Source: Variovorax paradoxus_P (GTDB lineage Bacteria; Pseudomonadota; Gammaproteobacteria; Burkholderiales; Burkholderiaceae_C). Taken from it: DNA of 64,000 nt. Both the position numbers and the translations under genes were made by a program. The DNA lies in assembly GCF_050627025.1 (NCBI RefSeq), contig NZ_CP192472.1; one strand, written 5' to 3'. The number at the start of each line of letters is the position of its first letter. The first letter of the stretch is position 1. Of this stretch, positions 25,681 to 34,653 are shown in pieces. The notes under the pieces were generated by a model. It was given only the letters and a program-made list of their open reading frames with translations, made no database searches and had not been told where the DNA came from.

Positions 25681-25853
25681 TCATGACCACTCCGCTCGCT
25701 TAAGTCGGATTTTGCCGCCGCCGGCCACCTGAAGATAGTTTCCCTGAGCGTCGGTGAGCGAGGCGTACGAATGCCGACCATAGCTCTTGAGCGCGAGAAG
25801 CCTGCCTCGGAGGACATGGTCGCTGCAGCAAAATTCTGGCCCTCAAATTTCAT
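25681..25853 (-). pseudogene. Frameshifted small gene
   Basis: Starting from ATG 25853 the frame reads MKFEGQNFAAATMSSEAG, then turns into atypical sequence. The neighbouring frame carries a convincing end, LALKSYGRHSYASLTDAQG then YLQVAGGGKIRLKRAEWS, stopping at 25681. Joining the two near 25798 would give a protein of about 56 aa. It is either a real one-base frameshift or a sequence error. No known family was recognised. Confidence 0.5.
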
Positions 25854-25898
25854 GATCGGGAGGTCGAGTCGAAGGTTCGGTTCTGGCCGAACGCGGCA

Positions 25899-26426
25899 CT
25901 ACCGTGGAGCGAGAACAGTGAACATCTCGCCGTCGGCATCATCAAACGCTCCATCGTGCCGAAAGCCCACGAACGTCTCGGCCAGTGCAAGAGGAACGTC
26001 GAAGACGTAGTCCACATCGGTCACGCCTTGCTGCAATGCCATCTGCTTGGCACGAATAGGCTCGAGTGCCGCGGGGGGACTGCCGATAACTTCGAGGCTC
26101 GTCAGCCCGTCCTCCGAATCATGTGCAACGAACCATCGCTCTCCACCGTCGACCCAATGAGCAGCGGTGCTGCACATTGAGTGTTCTTCGACTTGGCAAG
26201 CGAAGAGTTCCGTGCCTGAGGAAATCGACCGCAAAGATTCTGGCTTCAACGCTGCTGGGCTGGCCTCATCAAACCACAGCAGGTACCAGCCCGTCGGCAA
26301 GTCCGATCCTAGGAAGGGCGACTCGGGCATATCCTCTCGATCTCCAGTCTCTCGAAGGCCGAGGGCTCTAAGAGTTTCAGCTTTCGCCTCCCTCGGGACT
26401 GCTAGCCAAGCAACAGAAAATCCCAT
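25899..26426 (-). CDS. Hypothetical 175-aa protein
   Basis: Not recognised as a named family. The protein is soluble and acidic with several Trp (GWYLLWFDEA, HWVDGGERWFVAHDSEDG), a layout seen in small immunity-like or cassette proteins. ATG 26426 has GGAG 8 bases upstream, which favours it over the in-frame TTG at 26438. The stop is 3 bases from a repeat copy at 25878-25896. Confidence 0.65.
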   Translation of the reverse strand: MGFSVAWLAVPREAKAETLRALGLRETGDREDMPESPFLGSDLPTGWYLLWFDEASPAALKPESLRSISSGTELFACQVEEHSMCSTAAHWVDGGERWFVAHDSEDGLTSLEVIGSPPAALEPIRAKQMALQQGVTDVDYVFDVPLALAETFVGFRHDGAFDDADGEMFTVLAPR

Positions 26427-26509
26427 TCTTCGCTCCAATGACGTAGATCAAATTCGGTGACCGCCGAATTCTGCCGCACTGGCGAAGGTCCGGTCTTGGC
26501 CGCTTGTCG

Positions 26510-26761
26510 TCACCGGCCTTTGGTGCGCAGCATCCGACCGATCAGCACCAACGCCATCCCAAATCCCGTCAAAGTTGCAGCAATGATCCAACCATGATCG
26601 GATGGGACTATCCGGTAGTAGTGGTGCGGCCCGCCAAGTAGCTCGACTGGCAGCAAGAAGCTAAAGAGCACTAGTAGCAGAAGAGTACCGACTGCCGTGA
26701 GCACATAACCCGCTTTCACGAGCCACGCTAGGCGTCTCCGCATTTCTTCATCTGAGGTCAT
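26510..26761 (-). CDS. Small two-helix membrane protein, 83 aa
   Basis: Two strong hydrophobic helices, about residues 16-38 (VLTAVGTLLLLVLFSFLLP) and 55-74 (WIIAATLTGFGMALVLIG), with a charged N-terminus (TSDEEMRRRLAW) and a basic C-terminal end. No family recognised. ATG 26761 is chosen because the frame upstream runs through a repeat copy. The stop codon abuts the repeat at 26490-26509. Confidence 0.6.
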   Translation of the reverse strand: MTSDEEMRRRLAWLVKAGYVLTAVGTLLLLVLFSFLLPVELLGGPHHYYRIVPSDHGWIIAATLTGFGMALVLIGRMLRTKGR

Positions 26762-27004
26762 GCTTATGAATCGGTGAATGGCAGCTGTTGGCCGACTGTA
26801 GCCCAATGGCGGTCGACGATACAGAGCCCATCTGAGACATCGGGCCTCGCCCAAAGCAGCCGGTCGTGAGCCACAGGTCGATGCAAAAGTGCGACACACG
26901 CGTGGTCCAATGGCGAATCGAAATTCGCGTAGGTTCGACGGTGGCGCAAGTTCGTGATGCCCGACAAACAGCGTGGACACCACCCACACGCCATACGCGA
27001 AGAT

Positions 27005-27109
27005 TCAGATGGGTTTGGGAACGTCTGCGTCGGGCACTAGAAATGACGCAAGTGTCACCAAGACGGCCAGAACTCCCGAGCCGACCAGATCGGCTCTCAA
27101 TTTCTGCAT
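27005..27109 (-). CDS. Possible very small membrane protein, 34 aa
   Basis: MQKLRADLVGSGVLAVLVTL forms a single hydrophobic helix followed by a short polar end (VPDADVPKPI). GGGGAGGG lies just upstream with about 7 bases of spacing to ATG 27109, which is the main support. The gene is short enough that chance cannot be excluded. Confidence 0.35.
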   Translation of the reverse strand: MQKLRADLVGSGVLAVLVTLASFLVPDADVPKPI

Positions 27110-27234
27110 GCGCATCCCTCCCCGTGCTTGAATCATTGTCGATACTGCGAGTCCCTTGCATAGCGGATAGCTGTCGACTCCTCGTATTGCACCCGGTGCT
27201 ATTCTCACGGCCATCAAACTTCCGGGGTTCCAGG

Positions 27235-27726
27235 ATGCGGCTTTGGTTCATATCTGTTCTCGTTTGCGCAAGCACAGTGTCCGCCGCAGAGGGATCGACC
27301 ACAACGCTCTACAAGTCCACGGGCCCTGATGGAAGAACGATCTATAGCGACGTTCCGCCGCCACAGGCCCGCGACTCCAAGACGCTGACATTCAAGAATC
27401 TACCGGCCAGCCCCTTGTCTGCCGACACCCTTGCGTACGTCGAACAGTTGCGCAAGTCAGCCGACGCCCGAACATCAGCCGCGCCGCCTCGCGACACGGT
27501 GCTTTTTTCTGCCAAGTGGTGCGGCTACTGCAAACAGGCGAAGGCCTACTTGGCAGCCAAGGGCATCGGTTATCGGGAGGTGGACATCGACACCGCGGAA
27601 GGCAAATCAGCCTATGCGCAACTCGGCGGCAACAGCGGGGTGCCTCAACTCTTTGCGAACGGCCGAGGTGTCACTGGGTTTACCGCCGCCGCGTACGACG
27701 CATTTTTCAAGGCTTCGCGCAATTAG
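27235..27726 (+). CDS. DUF4124-glutaredoxin fusion, exported
   Basis: A 163-aa protein: a signal peptide (about residues 1-18), a DUF4124-like segment (YKSTGPDGRTIYSDVPPP), then a glutaredoxin domain with active site KWCGYC near residue 95 and the cis-Pro region GVPQLFANG. It should be periplasmic or membrane-facing. DUF4124 is a short domain of unknown role often fused to other envelope domains. The glutaredoxin part suggests thiol-disulfide exchange, unusual for that compartment. It converges with the malQ-treY gene, 20 bases away. Confidence 0.82.
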   Translation: MRLWFISVLVCASTVSAAEGSTTTLYKSTGPDGRTIYSDVPPPQARDSKTLTFKNLPASPLSADTLAYVEQLRKSADARTSAAPPRDTVLFSAKWCGYCKQAKAYLAAKGIGYREVDIDTAEGKSAYAQLGGNSGVPQLFANGRGVTGFTAAAYDAFFKASRN

Positions 27727-27746
27727 GGCTTGAGTTCGACAGGCGG

Positions 27747-30700
27747 CTATCGCAAGGCAAACGCAGCCCAAGGCATCCGGCGAAACGCCTCCTCAAGCGG
27801 CACGACATTGCCGTCCGCTGCAAGCGCGTCCCCGGTAAGCACATTCGCGAGCCTCGCACTCCCAAGCCCCTCAGGCAGCACCACCCTCGTCCCCCGCCAG
27901 GCATCCGCCTCAGGAAGCACCGGCGCTCCCCCATCCGCCCCGCCCTGCGCAATGCCGGCAAACAGCCGCCCCGCAATCACCACCAGCGTGCGCCCTTCAT
28001 GCCTTCGCGCAAAGGCCACCACATGCCGGGCCAACGGCCCTTCGACCGCAAGGCCTTCATAGCTGCCATTGCGAAAAAGCTCCGCATGCTCACGCCGCAT
28101 CGACAGCAGCCGCCAGATGAACCAGAGCTTTGCGCTCCCATCGTGCGGCGCCTCGGCAAGGGATTGCACTCGCGCCGGCAGATCGGCTTCGCTGGACATC
28201 GCCTGAAGCTGATCGAGCCGCTTCGTGCGCAATGCATAGTCCACCGGCCGCCGGTTGTCGGGGTCGACCAAACTCAGGTCGATGAGTTCACTGCCCTGAT
28301 ACAGATCGGGCACACCCGGTGAGGCGTACTTCAGCAGCGTCAGCGTCAGGCCATTCCACGCGCCGAACCACGAGAGGCGATCGGCCATGCGCTGGATATC
28401 GGCGAGGCATCCGCCCGCTGAACGGTCGGAAAGGATTCGTCGCACCAAGGCTTCCAGTGCCTCTTCGTATTGCGCATCGGGTTGGGTCCAGCGCGTGTGC
28501 GATTTGGATTCGCGCGCGGCCTTTTGCATGTACTGCAGCACGCGCTGTTCATACGCCGGCACGGCTTCAGCGCTGAGCCCACCAAAGGGCAAGGTGCCGA
28601 GCAGGGTCTGGTAGAGCAGGTACTCGTCGGCGCGCGAAGGTGCGGCAGCCTCGTGCCCGTCACTGCAGAGCGCGTGCCAACGCACAAGCGCTTCGCTCCA
28701 CTCTTCGGGCATTTCAGAAAGCACATCGATGCGGTTGCGCACGTCTTCCGAGCGCTTGTTGTCATGCGTCGAAGTGGCAAGCATGGTGTGCGGCCAGTGC
28801 CGTGCGCGGTCGGCGCTGAGCGCGTGAAACTCGTCGACGTCGAAGCCGAACTGATCGGGCTCGCCGCCCACTTCGTTGAGCGCGCTCAGCGGAAAGTAGC
28901 GGTAGAAGGCGGTGTCTTCCACGCCCTTGGCCGCAACGGGTGCGCTGAACTGCTGAAACCGTACCGCGAACCGTCGCACGCGTTCGGCCAACGCCGGCGT
29001 CGCATGCTCGGCAGCCTCGCCGCGCAGGGAGCGGCGCACAAAAGCGAAGATGGAACGGTCGGCGTCCAGGCTCTGGCGTTCGGCGGCATCTGTAGCCGCA
29101 TCGATGAAGTGCGCGTCTTGTGCGGACGGCGCATCGACGATGTAGGTGCGGTACACCGGCATGCACGCCGCCACGCCAGCCAGTGCGCGGCGCAGCGCAT
29201 TCAGCGTGTAGTCGCGTGTGGTGCGGTCGGCGCGCGCAATGCGCAGCAGTTCGGTAGAAAGCACGTTCAGTTCTGAAGCGAGCGCGCTTCGCATCACTTC
29301 ATGCTTGCCTGCGCGGGCCACGGCATCGAAGTCTTGCGCGTCGCCGGTGAAGCGGTGCCAGGTTTGTCGCAGCACATCTGCTGCCGCAGTGTCTACCAGC
29401 ACGCCGTTGGCCACATTGGCAAAACGGTAGCCAGTGGTGCCGTGCACGTGCCATTCAACGGGCACTTCTTCTTCAGAGGCGGCAATTTTTTCGGCGACCA
29501 CGTATAGCGGGCGCGGTGGCCTGCCGCCCGGCCCGGAAGCGGGCAGCACGACGCCCGCGCGCCGCGCATAGCCTTCCTGCAGTTGCCTGAAGTAGCGCGC
29601 AGGGTCATACAGGCCGTCGGGGTGGTCGATGCGAAGGCCGTCCACCACGCCGGCCGCGGCAAGGTCCAGCGCGAAAGACTGGGTGGCCTCGAACACTTCA
29701 TCGCGCTCCATGCGCACGGCCGCCAGGTCGTTGATGTCGAAGAAGCGCCGGTAGTTGATTTCGTCTGCCGCCACACGCCAGTATGCGAGCCGGTAGGCCT
29801 GCACTTCGATGAGCCGGTGGAGCTGGTCGCGCGCGCTGTCCGATGCAAGGTTGAGCTCGGCCACTGCTGCAAGCACGGCGCGCGCCAGCGCAGGATGCGC
29901 CTGCACCAGTTGCGCGAGGCGGGCCTTGAACAGCTCTTTGTCGCGCACGCGCTCCGAGCGTTGCGAAGGTGCCTGCGCATGGCGGCCTGGCAAGTGGCCG
30001 AAGGCCGTCGAAAGGCTGGCAAGCTCTGCCGCAAGCGCCGGGTCTTTGAGGTGCGGCAACGCGCGCGCCAGCACTGTGGGGTAGCTTTCAGGCGCAAGGG
30101 GAAACCGGTGATCGAAATAGCGCAGCGCAAAGCTGCCTTGCGCGGCTTCGAAATGCAGCACAAGCTCACCACTGGAGAGCACCTCGCCGTAGTGGCCGCC
30201 GAGCACCGGCAGCAGCACCTTGCCGGTCAACTCTTCGTTGAGCGGCTGCCAGTCGATGTCGAAATACCGCGCGAAGAGCGAGGCCGGGCCGTTCTCCAAT
30301 ACGTCCATCCACCACGCGTTGTCGGCGCCGAGCACGCCCATGTGGTTGGGCACCATGTCGAGCAACTGCCCCAGGCCGTTGGCCCGCAGTGCCCTGACGA
30401 AGCGCTCGAAGCCTTCGGCGCCGCCAAGCTCGGGGTTGATCTCTGCATGCGCCACCACGTCGTAGCCGTGGGTGCTGCCCGCGCGGGCCCGCTGAATGGG
30501 CGAGCAGTACACATGGCTCACACCAAGCTGCGCCAGGTAAGGCAGCACGCGAATGGCATCGTCGAAGCTGAAGCCCTTGTGAAACTGCAGGCGGTATGTG
30601 GCGCGCGGCACGCGGGCTTGCAGAACCGGTGCCGGCTCGGCGCCCGCGCTGCGGCGGGGCCTTGCCGCGCGCAGGTGCCCGGCCAGGCCCTGCATGGCAT

Positions 30701-32807
30701 CGCTCGCTGCCAGCGCCTGCACAGACGAAGCAAGCTTGCGCCGCCAGTTGGGGTGCGTGTCGACCGTGCCGGGCATGTTGGCCTGCTCCACTTCGCCGGC
30801 CACGTCTTCCAGTTGAAACACCATCAGCGCGGACGGTGCGGCGGCCAGAAACGCATGAATGGCCTGCACGGTCCGCAGCGAAGGTGTTGCCTGGGCCAGT
30901 GCCTGCGCGGCTTCGTCGTCTGACAGCAGCCCCGCTTCGCGCACCGCCAGCATCAGCCGGACCCGTTCGTGCGCGCGGTCGAGCAGTTGCCTGTCGAAGA
31001 GCCGCGGGTCCGGAAAAAGGCTGAGCGCCAGCCGAAGCCGCAGGTCATGCCCCGACCACCAGCCCGCGAGCGTGGCCAGGTCGTGCGTGCTGATGGCGAC
31101 CAGCGCCGCAGGCGGGTACGACGCGGGAGAAGTAAAGCCGCCGTCCTGCTGCTTCTCGAAATAGAGCAGCCGGTAAGACAGCACATCGGCACGTGCGAGC
31201 GCCTCGCGCATTGCATCTTCCACCGTGCCAAGGTCTTCGCCCACGACCATGCAGCGGTGGCGGTGGCTCTCCACGGCCACGATGGCGAGCATTTCGTCGA
31301 CTGCGTAGCGCACGTAGGCGCCGTCATGCGCGGTGCGGCCCGGCGGAATCCAGAACAGGCGCATCAGCCCCATGACGTGGTCGATGCGCAGCGCGCCCGC
31401 ATGGCGCATGTTCTCGCGCAGCATCTGCACGAATGGCTGGTAGTGGTTGGCGCGCAGGCGGTCGGGCCGCAGCGGCGGCAGGCCCCAGTTCTGCCCGGCC
31501 GGGTTGAACTCGTCCGGCGGCGCGCCAATGCTCGCACCCACTGCAAAGCAGTGCTGCGCGCCCCAGGCGTCGGAGCCGCCGCGGTCCACCGAAACGGCCA
31601 GGTCGAGGTAAAGGCCGATGCCCATGCCCAGTGCCTCGCAGCGCGCGCCGGCTCGCGCGAGCTGTCGCTCGGCCAGCCATTGCAGGTACTGGTGGTACTG
31701 CAGGCGGTCCGCATGCTGCGCCGCAAACTCTTGCACTGCGGGTGCGTCGATGTCGCGGTAAGCCTCTGGCCAGGCGAGCCAGCCCCAGCAGTGCGGGTCG
31801 GCCGCCGCAAAGTGGGCTTGCAGCGCTTCGAAGAGCGCATGGCGGCGAAGCGGCTCGCCCTGCTCGTCAACGAAGGCCAGAAAGGCCTGGCCGGCTGCGT
31901 CCGGCCCACCCATACGCGAGAGATGGTGCGTCTTGAAATGCTCGAAGAGCAGCTCGAGCACTTCGAACTTGGCAGCAGCCACGCCGGCATGGTCCACCAG
32001 CGGCGTCTCGCGCAGGGCCGCCAGCTTCAACTGGAATTCGGGTGATTCGACACGGCGACGCGCGGGCTCGCACGCGGCAAAATCGTCCACCGCCTCCACG
32101 TCGATATACAGCACGTTGAGCCGTTGCCGCGACGATGGGCTATAGGGACTGGCGCGTTGCGGGTCTGTGGGAAACAGCGCATGCAGCGGGTTCAGCCCGA
32201 TCACGTCGGCGCCCTGCCCGGCCATGCTGTCGATCAGCGTGTCCAGGTCCGTGAAATCGCCGATGCCCCAGTTGCGCGGCGAGCGCAGTGCATACAGCTG
32301 CACGGCCGGCCCCCACACGCGCCCACCCTCGCGCGCGGCGGGTGGCCGGTAGCAGCGCCCGGGCGAAGCGACCACCATGGTCTCGCCATGGAGCCCATCC
32401 AGCCCGTCGATTTGCAGCCAGTGGTAGCCGGGCGCAAGAGGCTCGGCCAGGTGCAGCACGCAACCGCCGTCGTGCAGCGCGTGGGCATCGGCCTCGCCCT
32501 CGCGAAGGCGCCCTTCTTCATCGCGCAAACGCCAGCGAAGCTTGCCTGCAACATGGCCGTGCCGCGAAAGATGCACTGCCCAGTGTGTTGCGTGTGCCGC
32601 CACCACCAGCACAGGCGGTAGTGCCGGTTCGGCCGTATCGGCCGCTGCTGCGCCCGGTCGCACGCCAAACTCCGCCAGCAACGCGGCAAGGTTCTCGGGC
32701 GTGGCGTGGCGCTGTGTTCCAAAAGCGTCGAAATAGGTGGCGGAAATGCCGTAGTGCCTGCAAAGGCGTTCCAGCGCATCGGCGGGCCAATTGCTCGAAT
32801 CATCCAC
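27747..32807 (-). CDS. malQ-treY: 4-alpha-glucanotransferase fused to maltooligosyltrehalose synthase
   Basis: A 1686-aa fusion. The first ~720 residues are a GH77 MalQ with Asp in LRIDHVMGL, Glu in VVGEDLGTVED and Asp in STHDLAT. The rest is a GH13 TreY starting near ATYRLQFHKGFSFDD, with Asp in GLRIDHPDGL, Glu in VVAEKIAA and Asp in STHDNKRSED. MalQ moves glucan segments between maltooligosaccharides; TreY turns their reducing end into trehalose. It starts at GTG 32807, overlapping the treZ stop by 8 bases, and is last in the operon. The two enzymes are normally separate proteins; here they would share substrate. Confidence 0.93.
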   Translation of the reverse strand: MDDSSNWPADALERLCRHYGISATYFDAFGTQRHATPENLAALLAEFGVRPGAAAADTAEPALPPVLVVAAHATHWAVHLSRHGHVAGKLRWRLRDEEGRLREGEADAHALHDGGCVLHLAEPLAPGYHWLQIDGLDGLHGETMVVASPGRCYRPPAAREGGRVWGPAVQLYALRSPRNWGIGDFTDLDTLIDSMAGQGADVIGLNPLHALFPTDPQRASPYSPSSRQRLNVLYIDVEAVDDFAACEPARRRVESPEFQLKLAALRETPLVDHAGVAAAKFEVLELLFEHFKTHHLSRMGGPDAAGQAFLAFVDEQGEPLRRHALFEALQAHFAAADPHCWGWLAWPEAYRDIDAPAVQEFAAQHADRLQYHQYLQWLAERQLARAGARCEALGMGIGLYLDLAVSVDRGGSDAWGAQHCFAVGASIGAPPDEFNPAGQNWGLPPLRPDRLRANHYQPFVQMLRENMRHAGALRIDHVMGLMRLFWIPPGRTAHDGAYVRYAVDEMLAIVAVESHRHRCMVVGEDLGTVEDAMREALARADVLSYRLLYFEKQQDGGFTSPASYPPAALVAISTHDLATLAGWWSGHDLRLRLALSLFPDPRLFDRQLLDRAHERVRLMLAVREAGLLSDDEAAQALAQATPSLRTVQAIHAFLAAAPSALMVFQLEDVAGEVEQANMPGTVDTHPNWRRKLASSVQALAASDAMQGLAGHLRAARPRRSAGAEPAPVLQARVPRATYRLQFHKGFSFDDAIRVLPYLAQLGVSHVYCSPIQRARAGSTHGYDVVAHAEINPELGGAEGFERFVRALRANGLGQLLDMVPNHMGVLGADNAWWMDVLENGPASLFARYFDIDWQPLNEELTGKVLLPVLGGHYGEVLSSGELVLHFEAAQGSFALRYFDHRFPLAPESYPTVLARALPHLKDPALAAELASLSTAFGHLPGRHAQAPSQRSERVRDKELFKARLAQLVQAHPALARAVLAAVAELNLASDSARDQLHRLIEVQAYRLAYWRVAADEINYRRFFDINDLAAVRMERDEVFEATQSFALDLAAAGVVDGLRIDHPDGLYDPARYFRQLQEGYARRAGVVLPASGPGGRPPRPLYVVAEKIAASEEEVPVEWHVHGTTGYRFANVANGVLVDTAAADVLRQTWHRFTGDAQDFDAVARAGKHEVMRSALASELNVLSTELLRIARADRTTRDYTLNALRRALAGVAACMPVYRTYIVDAPSAQDAHFIDAATDAAERQSLDADRSIFAFVRRSLRGEAAEHATPALAERVRRFAVRFQQFSAPVAAKGVEDTAFYRYFPLSALNEVGGEPDQFGFDVDEFHALSADRARHWPHTMLATSTHDNKRSEDVRNRIDVLSEMPEEWSEALVRWHALCSDGHEAAAPSRADEYLLYQTLLGTLPFGGLSAEAVPAYEQRVLQYMQKAARESKSHTRWTQPDAQYEEALEALVRRILSDRSAGGCLADIQRMADRLSWFGAWNGLTLTLLKYASPGVPDLYQGSELIDLSLVDPDNRRPVDYALRTKRLDQLQAMSSEADLPARVQSLAEAPHDGSAKLWFIWRLLSMRREHAELFRNGSYEGLAVEGPLARHVVAFARRHEGRTLVVIAGRLFAGIAQGGADGGAPVLPEADAWRGTRVVLPEGLGSARLANVLTGDALAADGNVVPLEEAFRRMPWAAFALR

Positions 32808-34653
32808 CGGCCACGTCCTCCAGCGTTGCGTGCACTGCGCCGCGCTCCAGGTGCAGGCCTGCTGCATCGGCAGCGGCACCCGAGCTGTAGACCACCGCAC
32901 CGGGCGGCGCCGCTGCCTGCGTGGCGGCTTCCGCACCAAAGTTGGCAAGCAGATGAAGGCGCCTGGCTGCTTCGCCAGCGGCGGTGCCCGACAACTCCCA
33001 TTGCACCTGCACCAAGCCGTTTTCGCAGCGGTAGCTTCCGGCGCGCCGGGCGCCGGCCAAGTGCGGCACCAATAGGCGATGGCGCGCATCGAGCAGTTGC
33101 TGCATTTCGCACAGCCGCGCAAAGTGCGGCTGCGTGCCGCGTTCGCGCCATCGGAGCTTCGAGGTGGCAAAGGTTTCTTCTGCGTTGGGGTCTGGAATGC
33201 GGGCACGGGCCGCTTCGTCGGCAAAGGCGGCAAAGCCGCCGAACTCCGAGCGCCGCCCTTCGGCCACGGCCGAGGCCAGCTCGGGCCCGAAGTCGCAAAA
33301 GTACAGGAACGGCGACGACGCCGCGAACTCGTCGCCCATGAAGAGCATGGGCACATGCGGCGAGAGCAGCACGCAGGCAAGCGCCGCGCGCACCAGCGCC
33401 GGATCGCCCATGGCATGAATGCGCTCGCCGAAAGCACGGTTGCCCACCTGGTCGTGGGTCTGCAGGTAAGACACGAAGGCGGTCGATGGAAGTTGCGTGC
33501 TCGGTTCGCCGCGCAACTCACCGCCACGGAATGCCGATGCCTGGCCCTGGTAGATGAAGCCTTCGGCCAGTGCACGCGCAAAACGGCACGCCGCATCGTC
33601 CGCGTAGTCGGCGTAGTAGCCGTCGCGCTCGCCGGTAGCCAGCACATGGGCGGCATGGTGCAGGTCGTCGTTCCATTGCGCGGTGCCGGCAATGGGCAGG
33701 CCAGCGCCGTCACGTGCCAGCAGCGAAGCCTGGTTGGCGTCGTTCTCCAGCACCAGGTGCACATGCCTTTCACGCGCAGGGCCGGCGTTCAGCGCCTCGC
33801 GTATCTCATGCACGATGTGCTTTTCGGACGAATCGCGAATGGCGTGAATCGCATCCATGCGCAGGCCGTCGATGTGGAACTCTTCGATCCAGTACAAGGC
33901 GTTGTGAATGAAGAAGTCGCGCACGGTGCGCGACTGCTCGCCGTCGAAGTTGATGGCGGCGCCCCAGGGCGTTCGCTCCGCCGCGTTGAAGAACTCGGGG
34001 CAGCACGCGTGCAGGTAGTTGCCCTCGGGCCCGAAGTGGTTGTAGACCACATCGACCAGCACCATCAGGCCCAGCCCATGCGCCGCATTGACCAGCGCCT
34101 TCAGGTCGTCGGGCGTTCCGTAGCTGGCATCGGGTGCAAACTGCAGCACGCCGTCGTAGCCCCAGTTGCGCGCGCCCGGAAAATCCGCAAGAGGCATGAG
34201 CTCGATGGCCGTAATGCCCAGTTCCGCAAGCTCGCCAATCCGCTCTCGCGCGGCCTCGAAGGTGCCCTCTTCGGTGAAGGTGCCCACGTGCAGTTCGTAC
34301 ACCACGGCTTCGTGCCAGGGGCGGCCGCGCCAGTGCGCGTCGGTCCATTCGAAGCGGTGCGGGTCGACGATGCGGCTCGGGCCATGAACGTCGTCCGGGT
34401 TGTAGCGCGACGCGGGGTCGGGAATGGTGGTTCCATCGGCCAGCCGGTAGGCGTAGCTGTCGCCATGGCGCGCCTCGGGCAGCGCAAGGCGGTGCCAGCC
34501 ATCTTCACTGCGCTGCGTTGGGTGCGAAGAGGCCGCCTCTCCGGCCGGCGTGTGCACCAGCGTGATGCCTTCCGCCGACGGCGCCCAAAGTGCAAAGTCG
34601 ACGCCGCCGCTGTTTACAGTGGCCCCGAAGGGCATGCGATGCGCACGCTTCAT
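32800..34653 (-). CDS. treZ: Maltooligosyltrehalose trehalohydrolase
   Basis: A 617-aa GH13 enzyme that releases trehalose from maltooligosyltrehalose made by TreY. An N-terminal CBM48-like domain (VDFALWAPSAEGITLV) is followed by the barrel with Asp in GLRMDAIHAI, Glu in HLVLENDANQ and Asp in LQTHDQVGNRAF. ATG 34653 overlaps the glgX stop (ATGA), and its end overlaps the malQ-treY start, so the three are translationally coupled. Confidence 0.95.
   Translation of the reverse strand: MKRAHRMPFGATVNSGGVDFALWAPSAEGITLVHTPAGEAASSHPTQRSEDGWHRLALPEARHGDSYAYRLADGTTIPDPASRYNPDDVHGPSRIVDPHRFEWTDAHWRGRPWHEAVVYELHVGTFTEEGTFEAARERIGELAELGITAIELMPLADFPGARNWGYDGVLQFAPDASYGTPDDLKALVNAAHGLGLMVLVDVVYNHFGPEGNYLHACCPEFFNAAERTPWGAAINFDGEQSRTVRDFFIHNALYWIEEFHIDGLRMDAIHAIRDSSEKHIVHEIREALNAGPARERHVHLVLENDANQASLLARDGAGLPIAGTAQWNDDLHHAAHVLATGERDGYYADYADDAACRFARALAEGFIYQGQASAFRGGELRGEPSTQLPSTAFVSYLQTHDQVGNRAFGERIHAMGDPALVRAALACVLLSPHVPMLFMGDEFAASSPFLYFCDFGPELASAVAEGRRSEFGGFAAFADEAARARIPDPNAEETFATSKLRWRERGTQPHFARLCEMQQLLDARHRLLVPHLAGARRAGSYRCENGLVQVQWELSGTAAGEAARRLHLLANFGAEAATQAAAPPGAVVYSSGAAADAAGLHLERGAVHATLEDVAGG

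Larger units (their letters stand above)
23454..26804. repeat. Family of degenerate intergenic repeats (seven copies)
   Basis: A short core, roughly GGTTCTGGCCGnnTnnnG, recurs at 23454-23473, 23873-23891, 24139-24159, 25039-25056, 25878-25896, 26490-26509 and 26784-26804. Every copy lies just 3' of a minus-strand small gene, from 1 to about 200 bases past its stop, so each gene plus repeat forms a cassette-like unit. No integron core site (GTTRRRY) or integrase is recognised. The copies are too short and divergent to be an IS. Confidence 0.5.

Noticed and set aside
23454..26804. Classical integron with attC sites
   Set aside because: The gene-plus-repeat layout fits, but no GTTRRRY core sites, no intI and no long imperfect palindromes were seen.
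32808..33773. Upstream extension of the malQ-treY frame
   Set aside because: This part lies in another frame of treZ and has Pro/Ser/Arg-rich shadow composition; the real start is GTG 32807.
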